From: JAJPKK01 sp963787675
GTDB taxonomy: Bacteria; Pseudomonadota; Alphaproteobacteria; Rhizobiales; Xanthobacteraceae
DNA: 64,000 bases
Assembly: GCA_963787675.1 (NCBI GenBank)
Contig: CAWBDV010000011.1
Coordinates: 451,083 to 515,082, forward strand
Direction: 5' to 3'
The notes under the pieces are model-generated. The model was not told where the DNA came from. It saw nothing but the letters and a program-made list of their open reading frames with translations, and did no database searches. Both the position numbers and the translations under genes were made by a program. This document shows, piece by piece, positions 29,758-38,716 of the stretch (its first letter is position 1; each line of letters begins with the position of its first letter).

Positions 29758-30918
29758 CGAGGACTTTGCATAAGTTGCAGGGCGACTGGCCTGATGTCGA
29801 ATGCAGATTTTAGGAAGCGTGTGATGGTGTGGCTTTGGGCCGTTGACGGTCGATCATGCTGGATGCAGCAGGCTCCATCGTCTGAGGTTCATCGCGAGGA
29901 CGGCGAGATAGAAGGCGCCCGCATTGCGCGCGAGGCCTCGATAGCGGGCACGAGCGAAACCGTGGGCATTCTTAAGCAATGCAAACAGCGGTTCGATCGG
30001 AGCGCGGGCGTGGGAGATCAACTCGTTGCGACGTGCCATCCACCGGCCCATCCTGTGCCAGCGGTTGCCGCGACGGGCAATTCCATCACGAATCCCAAGC
30101 GCCTTGAGATGGGCTCGTCGTGCATTGCTGTCATAGGCCTTGTCGGCATAAACCGTCTGCTCGTCTCCGCAGATCAATCGATCGGCCGGCACGCTCTCGT
30201 TGATATTGCCTGCGGTGAATTGCGCGCGTCGAACGATGCGGCTGCCTTGATCCATCGCGATATGCGCCTTGTAGCCGAAGAAGTACTTGCCCTGCTTCTT
30301 CGACCAAGCCGCATCAGGATCAAGCGGGCTCTTCACCAGCTTGTTCGCCGGCCGACCATCGGCATCGGGCGGCTGGGGCTTGGCCGGTGGGGGCGGTGGA
30401 TTGACCGCCGCTTGTACCAACGACGCGTCGATCAGTGTGCCGCGCCTCAACACAAAGCCCGACCGTTCGATCTGACCTGTGATCAATGCGAAGGCGCGCT
30501 CGGCCAACCCGCTCCGGGTCAGTTGTTCGCGAAAGCGCCACAGGGTCGAGTGGTCCGGCACGGGGTCTGTCAGCGCAAGCCCGAGGAAATGGCGGAACGA
30601 CAGCCGGTCGGCCAGGGCTTCCTCAAGCTGCGGGTCAGACAGCCCATAAAACTGCTGGAGCAAAAGCGCCTTGAACAGGGCAAGCGCCGGATAACCCGGC
30701 GCGCCCATCGCGCCGCTGCGCAGTCCTCCGACAAGCACCTCGACTTCCTTCCAATCGACCAGTTCAGAAATCCGCCTCAGCGTCCCGTTCGCCCAGGCCG
30801 CATCAGCCACCAGACCATCCGCAAAGCTCAACTGACCAATGCGCCGTTCCGACATCGCTTCCCCTCGCGAATCTCCTCGCAAAGAGAATCATCACTCGCT
30901 ACTTCTGCAAAGCCCTCG
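29758..30918 (-). mobile_element. IS5-family insertion sequence
   Basis: About 1.16 kb with one transposase gene. The ends are imperfect inverted repeats: left GAGGACTTTGCATAAGT, right (reverse complement) GAGGGCTTTGCAGAAGT, differing at two positions. Both flanks carry GCTTTCGC, an 8-10-bp direct repeat that fits a target duplication; exact ends are uncertain by 1-2 bp because the target is itself palindromic. The transposase is intact, so the element may be active. Confidence 0.85.
29854..30855 (-). CDS. IS5-family transposase
   Basis: 333 aa DDE transposase. The N-terminal DUF772-type domain (LALFKALLLQQFYGLSDPQL, FRHFLGL, PDHSTLWRFR) is followed by the catalytic core: TLIDASLVQAAV (first Asp), YADKAYDS (second Asp) and a C-terminal Glu region (ARAPIEPLFALLK). 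Intact, no frameshift. ATG 30855 follows GAGGGGAAG. It is the only gene of the IS at 29758-30918. Confidence 0.93.
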   Translation of the reverse strand: MSERRIGQLSFADGLVADAAWANGTLRRISELVDWKEVEVLVGGLRSGAMGAPGYPALALFKALLLQQFYGLSDPQLEEALADRLSFRHFLGLALTDPVPDHSTLWRFREQLTRSGLAERAFALITGQIERSGFVLRRGTLIDASLVQAAVNPPPPPAKPQPPDADGRPANKLVKSPLDPDAAWSKKQGKYFFGYKAHIAMDQGSRIVRRAQFTAGNINESVPADRLICGDEQTVYADKAYDSNARRAHLKALGIRDGIARRGNRWHRMGRWMARRNELISHARAPIEPLFALLKNAHGFARARYRGLARNAGAFYLAVLAMNLRRWSLLHPA

Positions 30919-31081
30919 CTTTCGCGGAGCATGACATCGAAAACGAATAACCGTTAGAGTCACAACACTAGGTCCAAAGCGCGGGTTGCGGCCGCCCGGG
31001 TTGTGACTTTGCATCTCGCGAAGATGCTCGGATTGAAACGGTCGTTTTGGGGACCACCGTGAGGGCGGCGGAGTGCAGTCG

Positions 31082-34051
31082 ATGATCGGTCGTGTCGGCG
31101 TCAGGTGTCTCGGAGCGGCGGCGGCCGTTCTCGCCGTCACGGGGTCCGTCGCGGCAACACGAGCGGCGCAGCCGTGCCTGTCCATCAAGGAGACGCCGCA
31201 GCTTCCTGCCGACAAGGCAGTGTGCCGCTCGCTGGAGCGCGAGGTGCGTCAGCCAAGCGCGTTGCCGCTCGATCGTTACGAGGAAAAGCTCGGCACCTAT
31301 GTGAGGAATTTCTGCCATCGCGATCCGGCGAGCGGCTGGAAGGTCGACAAGCGCATCCGCGACACCGGACCGTACATCGCGGCATTCACCAACGGCGATT
31401 GGAGCGGCCGTGCGTTCGGCACGCATCCCGCGGTGCTGGTCTGGTACTCGCCGGAAATGTTCGCCTGGCTCAAGGCCAATCGCCAAGAGCAGCAGGACCG
31501 ACAAGACCGGCAAGCGCGGCGGACTGCGGAAGCGCCGGTCCCGGATGGCGCGATCATCATCAAGGAGATGTATTCGCCGCCGGCGGCCGCCTGCGTCGAC
31601 GCCGACTACACCCGTTTGCAGCCCGACCAGGGCGTCGCGCTGATGGTGCGCGACCGCAAAGCCTCCTACGACGGCTGGTTCTGGGGCTGGTTCGCCTGGT
31701 CGGATTGGAAGCCGGATTGGCCGGCGACGCCGGACAGCGCCTATCCCAACATGGGCTTTGGCCAGTACTGCACGAACTGCCACGCATCCGCCAAGGCCAA
31801 CCAGACGTTCGCGTCGCTCCGCAACATCAAGGGCGAGCCGGGTGAGCCGTTAGTATTCTTGAGCCAGGATTTCTTTCTCGACCCGTCATGGCGCAACCAC
31901 CATGGCGCCGTTGCCTCGGGCGGCTCCTCGCCGGCAGCGCCCGCGCGCCATGACTACGACCCGGCCTTCCTTGCCATGTTCGGGTCTGCGATCAGCGCGA
32001 AGCCTGCTCGCGACACCGTCGCCAAGCTGCCGTCGGAGACCTACGACAATGTGGTGATGCCGGCGGCCGGACCGCGCGCGGAGAGCGCGTTCGTCACGTC
32101 GGACCAATGCATCGGCTGTCATGACGCCCGCGGCACCGGGCTGCAGTTCGACATGACCGAGCCCGGGCCCGACGGCAAGCTGTGGAACGTTTCGCCTTAC
32201 GCGACGTGGCGACGGTCGGCGATGGGACTAAGCGGGCGCGACCCGATCTTCTACGCCCAGCTCGCGAGCGAGACCGAGCGATTTCATCCCCAAGCCGCGA
32301 CAAGGTTGGAGGACGCCTGCCTCGGCTGCCATGGCATCGGCGGGCAGCGCCAATTCACCATCGATCGGTTTGCGGCGACGGAACGCTGCGAGCAATTTCC
32401 CCGCGCGAGCGTCGACGCCATTCCATTCGGAAGCGCCGATCCGAAAGCGCGCGCGGCGAACTACGGCGCGCTCGCCCGCGACGGCGTCACCTGCGCGGCC
32501 TGCCACCACATGGTGGTCGGCCAAGCCGATGACGCCAAATATCGCAATGCGGCACAGAACAAATGCGTGAGCGAGCGCCGGGCTTTTCTCAATCCCGACC
32601 TCTCCGGATTTGCCAAGACATTTACCGGCAGCTTTCTCCTCGGCGCACCGGACGCCGTGTTCGGGCCGTTCGCCTCGCCCAAGCAAATGCCGATGAAGCA
32701 CGCGCTCGGCCTCACACCGACGCACGGCGCGCACGTGAAGAGTTCCGAACTCTGCGGTTCATGCCACATGGTGCACTTGCCCGTGCTCAAGGACGGTAAG
32801 GTGCTCACCCACACCTTCGAGCAGACGACCTACGCCGAGTGGGCGTTCAGCGACTACCGCGCCGGCACGACCGCCGACGGTGACTTGCCCGCGGGCCGCG
32901 GCGCCCGCGCCCAGTCATGCCAGGAGTGCCACATGCCGAGCCGCGATGCGGACGGCAAGCCCTACCGCAGCAAGATCGCCGGCATTCAGGAGTATACGAA
33001 TTTTCCGCAGGCCGAGCACACGCTGCCGCCCGCGGACATCGATCTTGCCAAGCGCGACGGCTACGCCAAGCACACGCTCGTCGGCCTCAACCTGTTCCTC
33101 AACCGCATGGCGCAGCAATTCCCCGACGTGCTCGGCATCCGCACCGCGGACCCGATGCTGACGAGTGCCGGCATCGATCCGCTGCGCTACAGCGAGAACG
33201 CGATCCTCGACCAGGCGAAGCAGGCGACCGCCTCGATCGCGATCAGCGACGTCGTGCGCGGCGACGACGCGCTCAGCGCCACCGTGACCGTGGTCAACAA
33301 GGCCGGGCACAAGTTTCCGAGCGGTCCCGGGATGCGGCGCGCCTTCATCGAGTTCAGCGTGCTCGATGACGGCGGCAACGTGCTGTGGTCGTCCGGCCGC
33401 ACCAACGGCGCGGGCGTGATCGTCGACGAGAAGGCCACGCCGATCGCCGGCGAAGTGTGGTGGGCGCCCGATTGCTCCGCGCGCATCGCGCCGCAGGCCC
33501 GCGCGCACCAGCCGCATTTCGAGGTTATCGACCGGCAGAACGCGGCGCAGATCTACGAAGAGCTGATGGCGGCGCCGGGCGATGAAGCAGCGCCCGCATG
33601 CGGCATCGGCGCGGTCCCGACCGGCGCGCTGACCACGAGCTTCCTCTCCCAATGCGCGCGCGTGAAGGACAACCGGCTTCTACCGCACGGCTTCCTGCCG
33701 ACGGCGCAGCGCACGGCGATCGCGACAGCGCTCGGCTCCGGGGCGATGCTCGCCGACGAAACCGGCGCAAGCGGCGTCGGCGACGATGCCGACTACCGCA
33801 GCGGCGGCGGCGACACGCTCGCCTATCGCGTGCCGCTCGCGGACATCGCCGGCACCCCGGCATCGCTGCGCGCGACGCTCTATTATCAGGCAACCCCGCC
33901 CTACTACCTGCAGGACCGCTTCTGCACCTCGAAGAGCGCCGACACCAGCCGGCTGTTCTTCCTCGCCGGCAATCTCGATCTCAACACCACGCCGGCCCGC
34001 GACTGGAAGCTCGAGGTCGTCACGACGGGTCCGGTCGCGCTGCCGCGGTGA
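31082..34051 (+). CDS. Secreted multihaem (six CxxCH) cytochrome c-type protein
   Basis: 989 aa with an N-terminal signal peptide (AAAAVLAVTGSVAATRAA). Six haem motifs are visible, with first cysteines at residues about 230, 343, 413, 471, 558 and 613 (CTNCH, CIGCH, CLGCH, CAACH, CGSCH, CQECH). The part before the first haem (about 30-225; WSGRAFGTHPAVLVWYSP, GWFWGWFAWSDW) resembles a cytochrome P460-like domain. The last 300 residues are a beta-rich module (AGHKFPSGPGMRRAF). It predicts a periplasmic electron-transfer or redox enzyme, substrate unknown. ATG 31082 has GGAG at 31070. No cytochrome partner lies next to it. Confidence 0.85.
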   Translation: MIGRVGVRCLGAAAAVLAVTGSVAATRAAQPCLSIKETPQLPADKAVCRSLEREVRQPSALPLDRYEEKLGTYVRNFCHRDPASGWKVDKRIRDTGPYIAAFTNGDWSGRAFGTHPAVLVWYSPEMFAWLKANRQEQQDRQDRQARRTAEAPVPDGAIIIKEMYSPPAAACVDADYTRLQPDQGVALMVRDRKASYDGWFWGWFAWSDWKPDWPATPDSAYPNMGFGQYCTNCHASAKANQTFASLRNIKGEPGEPLVFLSQDFFLDPSWRNHHGAVASGGSSPAAPARHDYDPAFLAMFGSAISAKPARDTVAKLPSETYDNVVMPAAGPRAESAFVTSDQCIGCHDARGTGLQFDMTEPGPDGKLWNVSPYATWRRSAMGLSGRDPIFYAQLASETERFHPQAATRLEDACLGCHGIGGQRQFTIDRFAATERCEQFPRASVDAIPFGSADPKARAANYGALARDGVTCAACHHMVVGQADDAKYRNAAQNKCVSERRAFLNPDLSGFAKTFTGSFLLGAPDAVFGPFASPKQMPMKHALGLTPTHGAHVKSSELCGSCHMVHLPVLKDGKVLTHTFEQTTYAEWAFSDYRAGTTADGDLPAGRGARAQSCQECHMPSRDADGKPYRSKIAGIQEYTNFPQAEHTLPPADIDLAKRDGYAKHTLVGLNLFLNRMAQQFPDVLGIRTADPMLTSAGIDPLRYSENAILDQAKQATASIAISDVVRGDDALSATVTVVNKAGHKFPSGPGMRRAFIEFSVLDDGGNVLWSSGRTNGAGVIVDEKATPIAGEVWWAPDCSARIAPQARAHQPHFEVIDRQNAAQIYEELMAAPGDEAAPACGIGAVPTGALTTSFLSQCARVKDNRLLPHGFLPTAQRTAIATALGSGAMLADETGASGVGDDADYRSGGGDTLAYRVPLADIAGTPASLRATLYYQATPPYYLQDRFCTSKSADTSRLFFLAGNLDLNTTPARDWKLEVVTTGPVALPR

Positions 34052-34501
34052 GCGCCGAAGAATTGCGACCACCGATCGACGCATAACCCGCTGATTCGAT
34101 TTACACTTCTCCCGCAATCTGGGCCGCTGGCCTCGCGATTTTCCCTGAGAACAGGGAAAGTATCAGGGAAAACCAAAAATCGGCCTTCCGCCAACGCATG
34201 GCTCCGCGATTCGTGCAGTCCTTTCATTGGCATGGCGCGAGCGAGCGTCGCAAAGTCCGGCACCGAAACAGGGAATCCTTTCGCCGCTGCAGGGAACCGT
34301 GGTCGGGAGCATGAAGATGACCTTTCGACTGTCTCGACGATCGAGGCGCAAGCGATCGTCATCTCATCGTACGACAATGATATAGGACTATTCCTATTCG
34401 TCAATGCCGCCCTTCAGCGCCCGCATCTCCGCACCGGGAAACTAGCGGTCGACCCGCTCAAATGGCTCCGTGATCTACCGGCTACGCCGTTAGAAGCGTG
34501 A
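34052..34501. other. Intergenic stretch without a supported gene
   Basis: 450 bp between the multihaem gene and a small minus-strand ORF. It contains short repeated CAGGGAA words (34140-34300) and competing ORFs of 60-90 codons on both strands, none with a recognisable sequence or a good ribosome site. It looks like decayed DNA leading to the tRNA-Met. Confidence 0.4.
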
Positions 34502-34693
34502 TTAGGCCCTAAAGCCTATCGCTGTCTTTCCACTCTCGTCGACTTGCGATGCCGGCACAAATGCTTGCGACGAATAGATCGGCCAACCCTGGGCAAGGTT
34601 CTCGATGAAGTCGATCGTCCCCATACGATCCGCAATACGATCGTAGCCCGTCTTGGGGTCAATCACTTTGTATCGATAGACCTTCACCATCAT
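34502..34693 (-). CDS. Small conserved-looking hypothetical protein
   Basis: 63 aa (MMVKVYRYKVIDPKTGYDRI...). The sequence is balanced, soluble and ends IGFRA; the segment DRMGTIDFIENLAQGWPIY looks like a folded small protein rather than a shadow frame. ATG 34693 or 34690 is used, with no clear ribosome site; TTG 34705 is an alternative. No family recognised. Confidence 0.5.
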   Translation of the reverse strand: MMVKVYRYKVIDPKTGYDRIADRMGTIDFIENLAQGWPIYSSQAFVPASQVDESGKTAIGFRA

Positions 34694-35033
34694 CGTCGTA
34701 TCCAATGTCCCTGGTCATCGGAACATACCCTCCAGTCCCAAAGGCGTGTCCCTTTCAGGGAGCCACCGGCACGAACCATACGGGCCTCCGCCCCGCCCGA
34801 ATTGATGCCGGACACTCTGGCTCGCAAAATTCGCCGATTCGGTCAACGGCTGAACCACTCGCCGCTTCAGCCTCTCGCGGTCGGCAATCCTGAACCCTTT
34901 AGCGTTCATCCAGCTTGCTTCTCAGCGCCCCGCCGCGCACCGGTTCAAGGTGGACGAGCCGGCCGCCTTGTCCTATATCTCCGTCCGCGCGCGGCACGGC
35001 TTATTGTCGGCTGGGCGTACCACCCTAGGGTGA
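34694..35033. other. Intergenic stretch upstream of tRNA-Met
   Basis: 340 bp with no supported gene. Short frames on both strands lack start signals and recognisable products. The promoter of the tRNA must lie near its right end, but I cannot pick out -35/-10 boxes with confidence. Confidence 0.35.
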
Positions 35034-35110
35034 GGCGGAGTAGCTCAGCTGGTTAGAGCGGCGGAATCATAATCCGTGTGTCGGGGGTTCAAATCCCTCC
35101 TCCGCTACCA
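35034..35110 (+). tRNA. tRNA-Met (CAT), elongator type
   Basis: 77 nt with encoded CCA. Acceptor GGCGGAG pairs with CTCCGCT (one G-U), the D-arm is GCTCAGCTGGTTAGAGC, the anticodon loop is ATCATAA (anticodon CAT) on a GCGGA/TCCGT stem, and the T-arm is GGGGGTTCAAATCCCTC. It resembles alphaproteobacterial elongator Met tRNA; tRNA-Ile2 (CAT, lysidine-modified) is less likely. The region to its right is accessory and gene-fragment-rich. Confidence 0.93.
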
Positions 35111-35204
35111 ATCTGATTTACCTTGATAATTTTGCAGAATCAGTCGCTGCAGCATGAGCGGTCTGTTTTGCGCTGATGCGACACACAGTTCTCGCGCGCC
35201 TGCT

Positions 35205-35756
35205 TTACGGCATGCCGCGAGACGAATGTTCGTCGCCAGCAATTAAATCCTCTTCTGTTACAACGGGAGAAGGCATTGGCCTGTCTGCGAAAGCCGCACT
35301 GTTCATTGCTGCGGCCCGCTGGCGCGCCGTAAACATGCTGCCTTTCGCGGCGCGCCGCGGTGCAAAACGCATGAGGCCGATCGGCTTTGGAATATCGTCG
35401 AAGATTGCTTCCACGCCGCCGCGCATGAAATAGGTCTCATGCCAGAAGCCGGTGCCCCCGGAATTGCGAAGAAAGGTCTTCCACCATTCGCGGTGTGGGG
35501 CGGAGCGTGACCAAGTTTCCAAAGCAGCAAAGTCGCGCCAGTACTGCCGAATCCCGGCGTGCGGGGGGAAGAGCGACCACAAGAAAATCTCATGGGATAA
35601 AAGACCGTCGGGCATATCCTGTGGCACCTTGGCGATCTGCGGCCCGAAGCCTAGCAGAGTCTTTAAGCCGGTCGCAGTGTTCACGCGCATGCCCAACAAG
35701 ATCATCACTAGATCCGGATAGGCTGACAGATCCACGGTCACGCGATCTACCGACAT
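35205..35756 (-). CDS. DUF4188 / monooxygenase-like family protein
   Basis: 183 aa. It matches the DUF4188 pattern: MRVNTATGLKTLLGFGPQI, then FLWSLFPPHAGIRQYWRDF, WHETYFMRGGVEAIFDDIP and FAPRRAAKG. The family is related to haem-binding aldoxime-dehydratase/monooxygenase-like dimeric alpha-beta barrels, but no activity is established. No signal peptide. Transcribed towards tRNA-Met; no operon partner. Confidence 0.75.
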   Translation of the reverse strand: MSVDRVTVDLSAYPDLVMILLGMRVNTATGLKTLLGFGPQIAKVPQDMPDGLLSHEIFLWSLFPPHAGIRQYWRDFAALETWSRSAPHREWWKTFLRNSGGTGFWHETYFMRGGVEAIFDDIPKPIGLMRFAPRRAAKGSMFTARQRAAAMNSAAFADRPMPSPVVTEEDLIAGDEHSSRGMP

Positions 35757-35955
35757 TTGCTTCTTCTCCTCGCGTTACGCCGCCGCTGCATTTCGCTTAC
35801 TTGCGCGGCGGCATCTGTGTGCTTGGGATTAGACAGCATCGCAAACAAAGACGCCTTGGACACGAATTGTAAAGCAGTGCGAGACGCTCCGATCCTGGGG
35901 CCGACGACATCGGAATTACACCGGTGACGCCCGCTGGAGCCATCCGGCGACCCGA

Positions 35956-36945
35956 TCACTCTCCCTTGATGTTCGTCGCTTTGATGATCGGCCGCCACTT
36001 CTCGATTTCGGCTTTCTGGAAAGCAGCGAGTGCTTCAGTCGTTTGCTGGTCTGCCGGGAAAATCGCTTGTCCGATGTCTGCAAGGCGTCGCCGCACATCC
36101 GGATCGGCAAGTGCGGTCGCACCGGCAGAATTCAGCTTTGCAATCACCTCTTTTGGCGTGTCTCTCGGTGCGAACAGCGCTTGCCAATTCAAGGCGTAGA
36201 ATTCGGGCAGACCGGCCTCGTCCACGGTTGGGATGTCCGGCGCGATCGACAGCCGCGCCTTTGACGTAACGGCATAGGCCTTGATTGTGCCCGCGTTGAT
36301 TTGCGGCAGCGAGTTAGTCGCGGCGTCGATCATGAAATCGATTTGGCCTGCCACAAGGTCTAGCATTGCCTGTCCCAAGCCACCGCGATACGGCACGAAA
36401 CGGAAGCGCGTGCCTGTTGCCCTTTGGAGGAGAATACCGGCCACCGTCGATATGCCGCCTGCCCCTGTCGTTCCTTGTGTTGCCTTCTCCGGGTTTTCCT
36501 TAAGCCACGCGATGAAGTCCCTCAAATTATTCTCCGACACGGATTTCCGCGCCACAATGACGAGAGGATCGCTGGAAACCAGGAGAACCGGAGCAAAGTC
36601 CGTCACCAGGTCGTACTGCAGTTTGAAAAGGGCTCCGTTCAGCGCGTGGGTAGCAACATTGCCGATGACAAAAGTATAGCCGTCCGCCGTCGCGCGGGCG
36701 ACGCGCCCAGACCCGATGGTGCCCGATGCGCCGGCGATATTGTCGATGATAATGGGCTGGCCGAGCGACGCCTTCATGCCCTCTGCCATGATGCGACCGA
36801 CGGCATCCGTTGGCCCACCCGCGCCGTATGGTACGACCATTGTGATCGGCCTTGACGGATATACCTGAGCGGATGTCGGGCTGACGCTGACCAGTGCGAA
36901 CGTTACCTGCAGACAGGCGAGCGGACCGAATTGCTTCGTGATCAT
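35956..36945 (-). CDS. Bug-family tripartite-tricarboxylate-type solute-binding protein
   Basis: 329 aa with a signal peptide (cleavage near SAQ). Bug/TctC hallmarks: YPSRPITMVVPYGAGGPTDA, NIAGASGTIGSG, ADGYTFVIGN and VPYRGGLGQAMLDLVAGQID. Such periplasmic proteins bind carboxylates or aromatic acids for TctAB transporters; most Bug genes are orphans, as here. ATG 36945 (AGGTG upstream) is preferred to ATG 36960. Confidence 0.87.
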   Translation of the reverse strand: MITKQFGPLACLQVTFALVSVSPTSAQVYPSRPITMVVPYGAGGPTDAVGRIMAEGMKASLGQPIIIDNIAGASGTIGSGRVARATADGYTFVIGNVATHALNGALFKLQYDLVTDFAPVLLVSSDPLVIVARKSVSENNLRDFIAWLKENPEKATQGTTGAGGISTVAGILLQRATGTRFRFVPYRGGLGQAMLDLVAGQIDFMIDAATNSLPQINAGTIKAYAVTSKARLSIAPDIPTVDEAGLPEFYALNWQALFAPRDTPKEVIAKLNSAGATALADPDVRRRLADIGQAIFPADQQTTEALAAFQKAEIEKWRPIIKATNIKGE

Positions 36946-37099
36946 CGGACACCTATGCATTGCAGCATCCGCTTCATTCCAACATGCAAGTAAAGAGGCG
37001 CTGCTGCCTCGCCATTGTCGCGCGAATATAGTTGGTGTCGCGAGCTTTGGTTTGAGATAAGACGCTTAAATTGCGGGCACCGAAACGATAGGGGGCGGC

Positions 37100-38185
37100 A
37101 TGCAACACAATGGACGCCACATCTCATTGATTGCCGTCATCGCGGCGATGCTCGTGCAGCCGGTTCTGGCAGAGCCGCCCAAGTTTCAGGTCGATCCGAC
37201 TTGGCCGCAGACTTTGCCGAGCAACTGGATCCTCGGCACCATCGGCGGCATCTTCGTCGATGCGCAGGACCATGTCTGGATCAATCAGCGTCCAAGTTCG
37301 CTCGATGCCCGCGAGAAGCGCGCATCGACGGCAACGAACGTGATTTGCTGCGTGCCGGCACCTCCGGTGATCGAATTCGATCAGAGCGGAAAGGTCGTGC
37401 AGGGATGGGGTGGCGATGGTCCCGGGTACGAGTGGGGTAACGACGGCCACGGCATCTTCGTCGACCACAACAATTTCGTCTGGGTCGGCGACAATGCGGA
37501 ATCCGGCGGACATATCTACAAATTCACCCGCGACGGCAAATTCGTCATGCGGCTCGGAAAGCCCGGTCAGCCCGGCGGGTCCAATGACACGGAACACTTC
37601 AATCGTCCCGCCGACATGGTGGTCGATCGCGAGACCAACGAGATTTTCGTCGCCGATGGTTACGCGAACCATCGCGTGATCGTATTCGATGCCGCGACGG
37701 GGGCCTACAAGCGCCACTGGGGCGCCTACGGCAAACCGCCGACGGACGAGAAGGTCAACCGGGATCCGAGCGGACTGCCGCCGCAGCAGTTCGCCAATCC
37801 GGTGCATTGCATCACCATCGCGCGCGACGGGTTGGTGCTGGTGTGCGACCGCAGCAACAACCGGATCCAGATGTTCCGCAAGGACGGGACCTTCGTGCGC
37901 GAGATCTCGGTCTTGAAAGACAGCGCGCCCGGCACCGTCGGCTCGATCGTCGCCTGGCCTGACGCGGCGCAGAGCTATCTCCTCGTGGTCGATGATCCCA
38001 ATGGGCAATTCCACGTCATCAGTCCCGCCGACGGGACAGTGATGGCATCATATGGCCGCGTCGGCCATCAGCTTGGCGAATTCTACAATCTTCACTTCAT
38101 CGGCATCGATACCAAGGGTAACGTCTATAGCGGCGAGGTGCAGGGCAAGCGCATTCAGAAGTTTCGCAATCTGGGTGGCATGTAA
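37100..38185 (+). CDS. Secreted NHL-repeat (six-bladed beta-propeller) protein
   Basis: 361 aa. Signal peptide with cleavage after VLA. Repeating blades of the NHL type: GIFVDAQDHVWI, GIFVDHNNFVWVGDN, DMVVDRETNEIFVADGYAN, CITIARDGLVLVCDRSNN and GIDTKGNVYSGEV. It resembles peptidyl-alpha-hydroxyglycine amidating lyase-like/NHL proteins of unknown function in soil bacteria. GGGGGCGG precedes ATG 37100. Confidence 0.8.
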   Translation: MQHNGRHISLIAVIAAMLVQPVLAEPPKFQVDPTWPQTLPSNWILGTIGGIFVDAQDHVWINQRPSSLDAREKRASTATNVICCVPAPPVIEFDQSGKVVQGWGGDGPGYEWGNDGHGIFVDHNNFVWVGDNAESGGHIYKFTRDGKFVMRLGKPGQPGGSNDTEHFNRPADMVVDRETNEIFVADGYANHRVIVFDAATGAYKRHWGAYGKPPTDEKVNRDPSGLPPQQFANPVHCITIARDGLVLVCDRSNNRIQMFRKDGTFVREISVLKDSAPGTVGSIVAWPDAAQSYLLVVDDPNGQFHVISPADGTVMASYGRVGHQLGEFYNLHFIGIDTKGNVYSGEVQGKRIQKFRNLGGM

Positions 38186-38188
38186 GGA

Positions 38189-38401
38189 TTGTCCGACGTG
38201 CCGCGGCAACGTGCCGTCGTTTCGTCAAACTATCCCGAGGTACTGAGCTTGGTGGAGAACCGCCTCAGGCCGGGCGCCTTCGTTATCGCCGACAATACCG
38301 ATTATAGCCCCGACTATCTCGCCCGTGTGCGCTCGCCCGCAAAAGGCTACATTTCTACGCCGCTTGCCGAAGACGTCGAGCTATCGATGAGGATCAGGTG
38401 A
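38189..38401 (+). pseudogene. C-terminal remnant of an O-methyltransferase
   Basis: A 70-codon frame with LRPGAFVIADNTDYSPDYLA, then VRSPAKGYISTPLAEDVELS and a stop. This is the C-terminal end of SAM-dependent class I (type 3) O-methyltransferases. The SAM-binding part is absent, and the sequence begins 3 bp after the NHL gene stop. It is a 3' fragment. Confidence 0.65.
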
Positions 38402-38409
38402 CACCAAAT

Positions 38410-38595
38410 CTATCGGTACGGCACGCGTGATATCAGGCTGACCGGCCGTAAGCAGCCCGCCGGGTCGCGGGCGTCCGAGTTGGACTGAGCAAGCAAATCA
38501 TTGCACTGCGCAGAAGCCGGAGCGACAGCGAAAAATGCGACCGCCACTGCAGAGAGCCCAACCGTCGACATCCACATTTTCAAGTTCATGTTCAA
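38410..38595 (-). CDS. Small secreted protein, paralogue of the 41.8-kb repeat protein
   Basis: 61 aa. Signal peptide (NLKMWMSTVGLSAVAVAFFA...ASA) then QCNDLLAQSNSDARDPAG. The start MNMNLKMWMS and the word DARDPA match the protein at 41333-41825 (MTPNLKVLMS, DARDPA), and both genes share upstream words (CCTTTT.AGGGC and a CGGGAATT region). It is shorter because it lacks the tandem repeats. Function unknown. Confidence 0.6.
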   Translation of the reverse strand: MNMNLKMWMSTVGLSAVAVAFFAVAPASAQCNDLLAQSNSDARDPAGCLRPVSLISRVPYR

Positions 38596-38716
38596 ACTCC
38601 CCTTTTGAGGGCTATCCTCGGATCACGCGATCCTTCCTGCCAGCCCCCGGCGGCTATGTCGACAGTAGACATCGGGGCAGGGTTTTGAGTGTGAGCGACG
38701 TGACATTCGGGAATTG

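Larger units (their letters stand above)
29654..30935. repeat. REP-like composite palindrome, split by an insertion sequence
   Basis: The left part starts GTCAT at 29654 with a hairpin TCGCCCGG-cttga-CCGGGCGA, and the right part ends ATGAC at 30931-30935. If the insertion is removed, the inner part reads ATGCTCCGCTTTCGCGGAGC, a hairpin. This GTCAT...ATGAC architecture is a common dispersed intergenic repeat in Bradyrhizobium-like genomes. The right end of the element was displaced about 1.16 kb by the IS. Confidence 0.65.
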
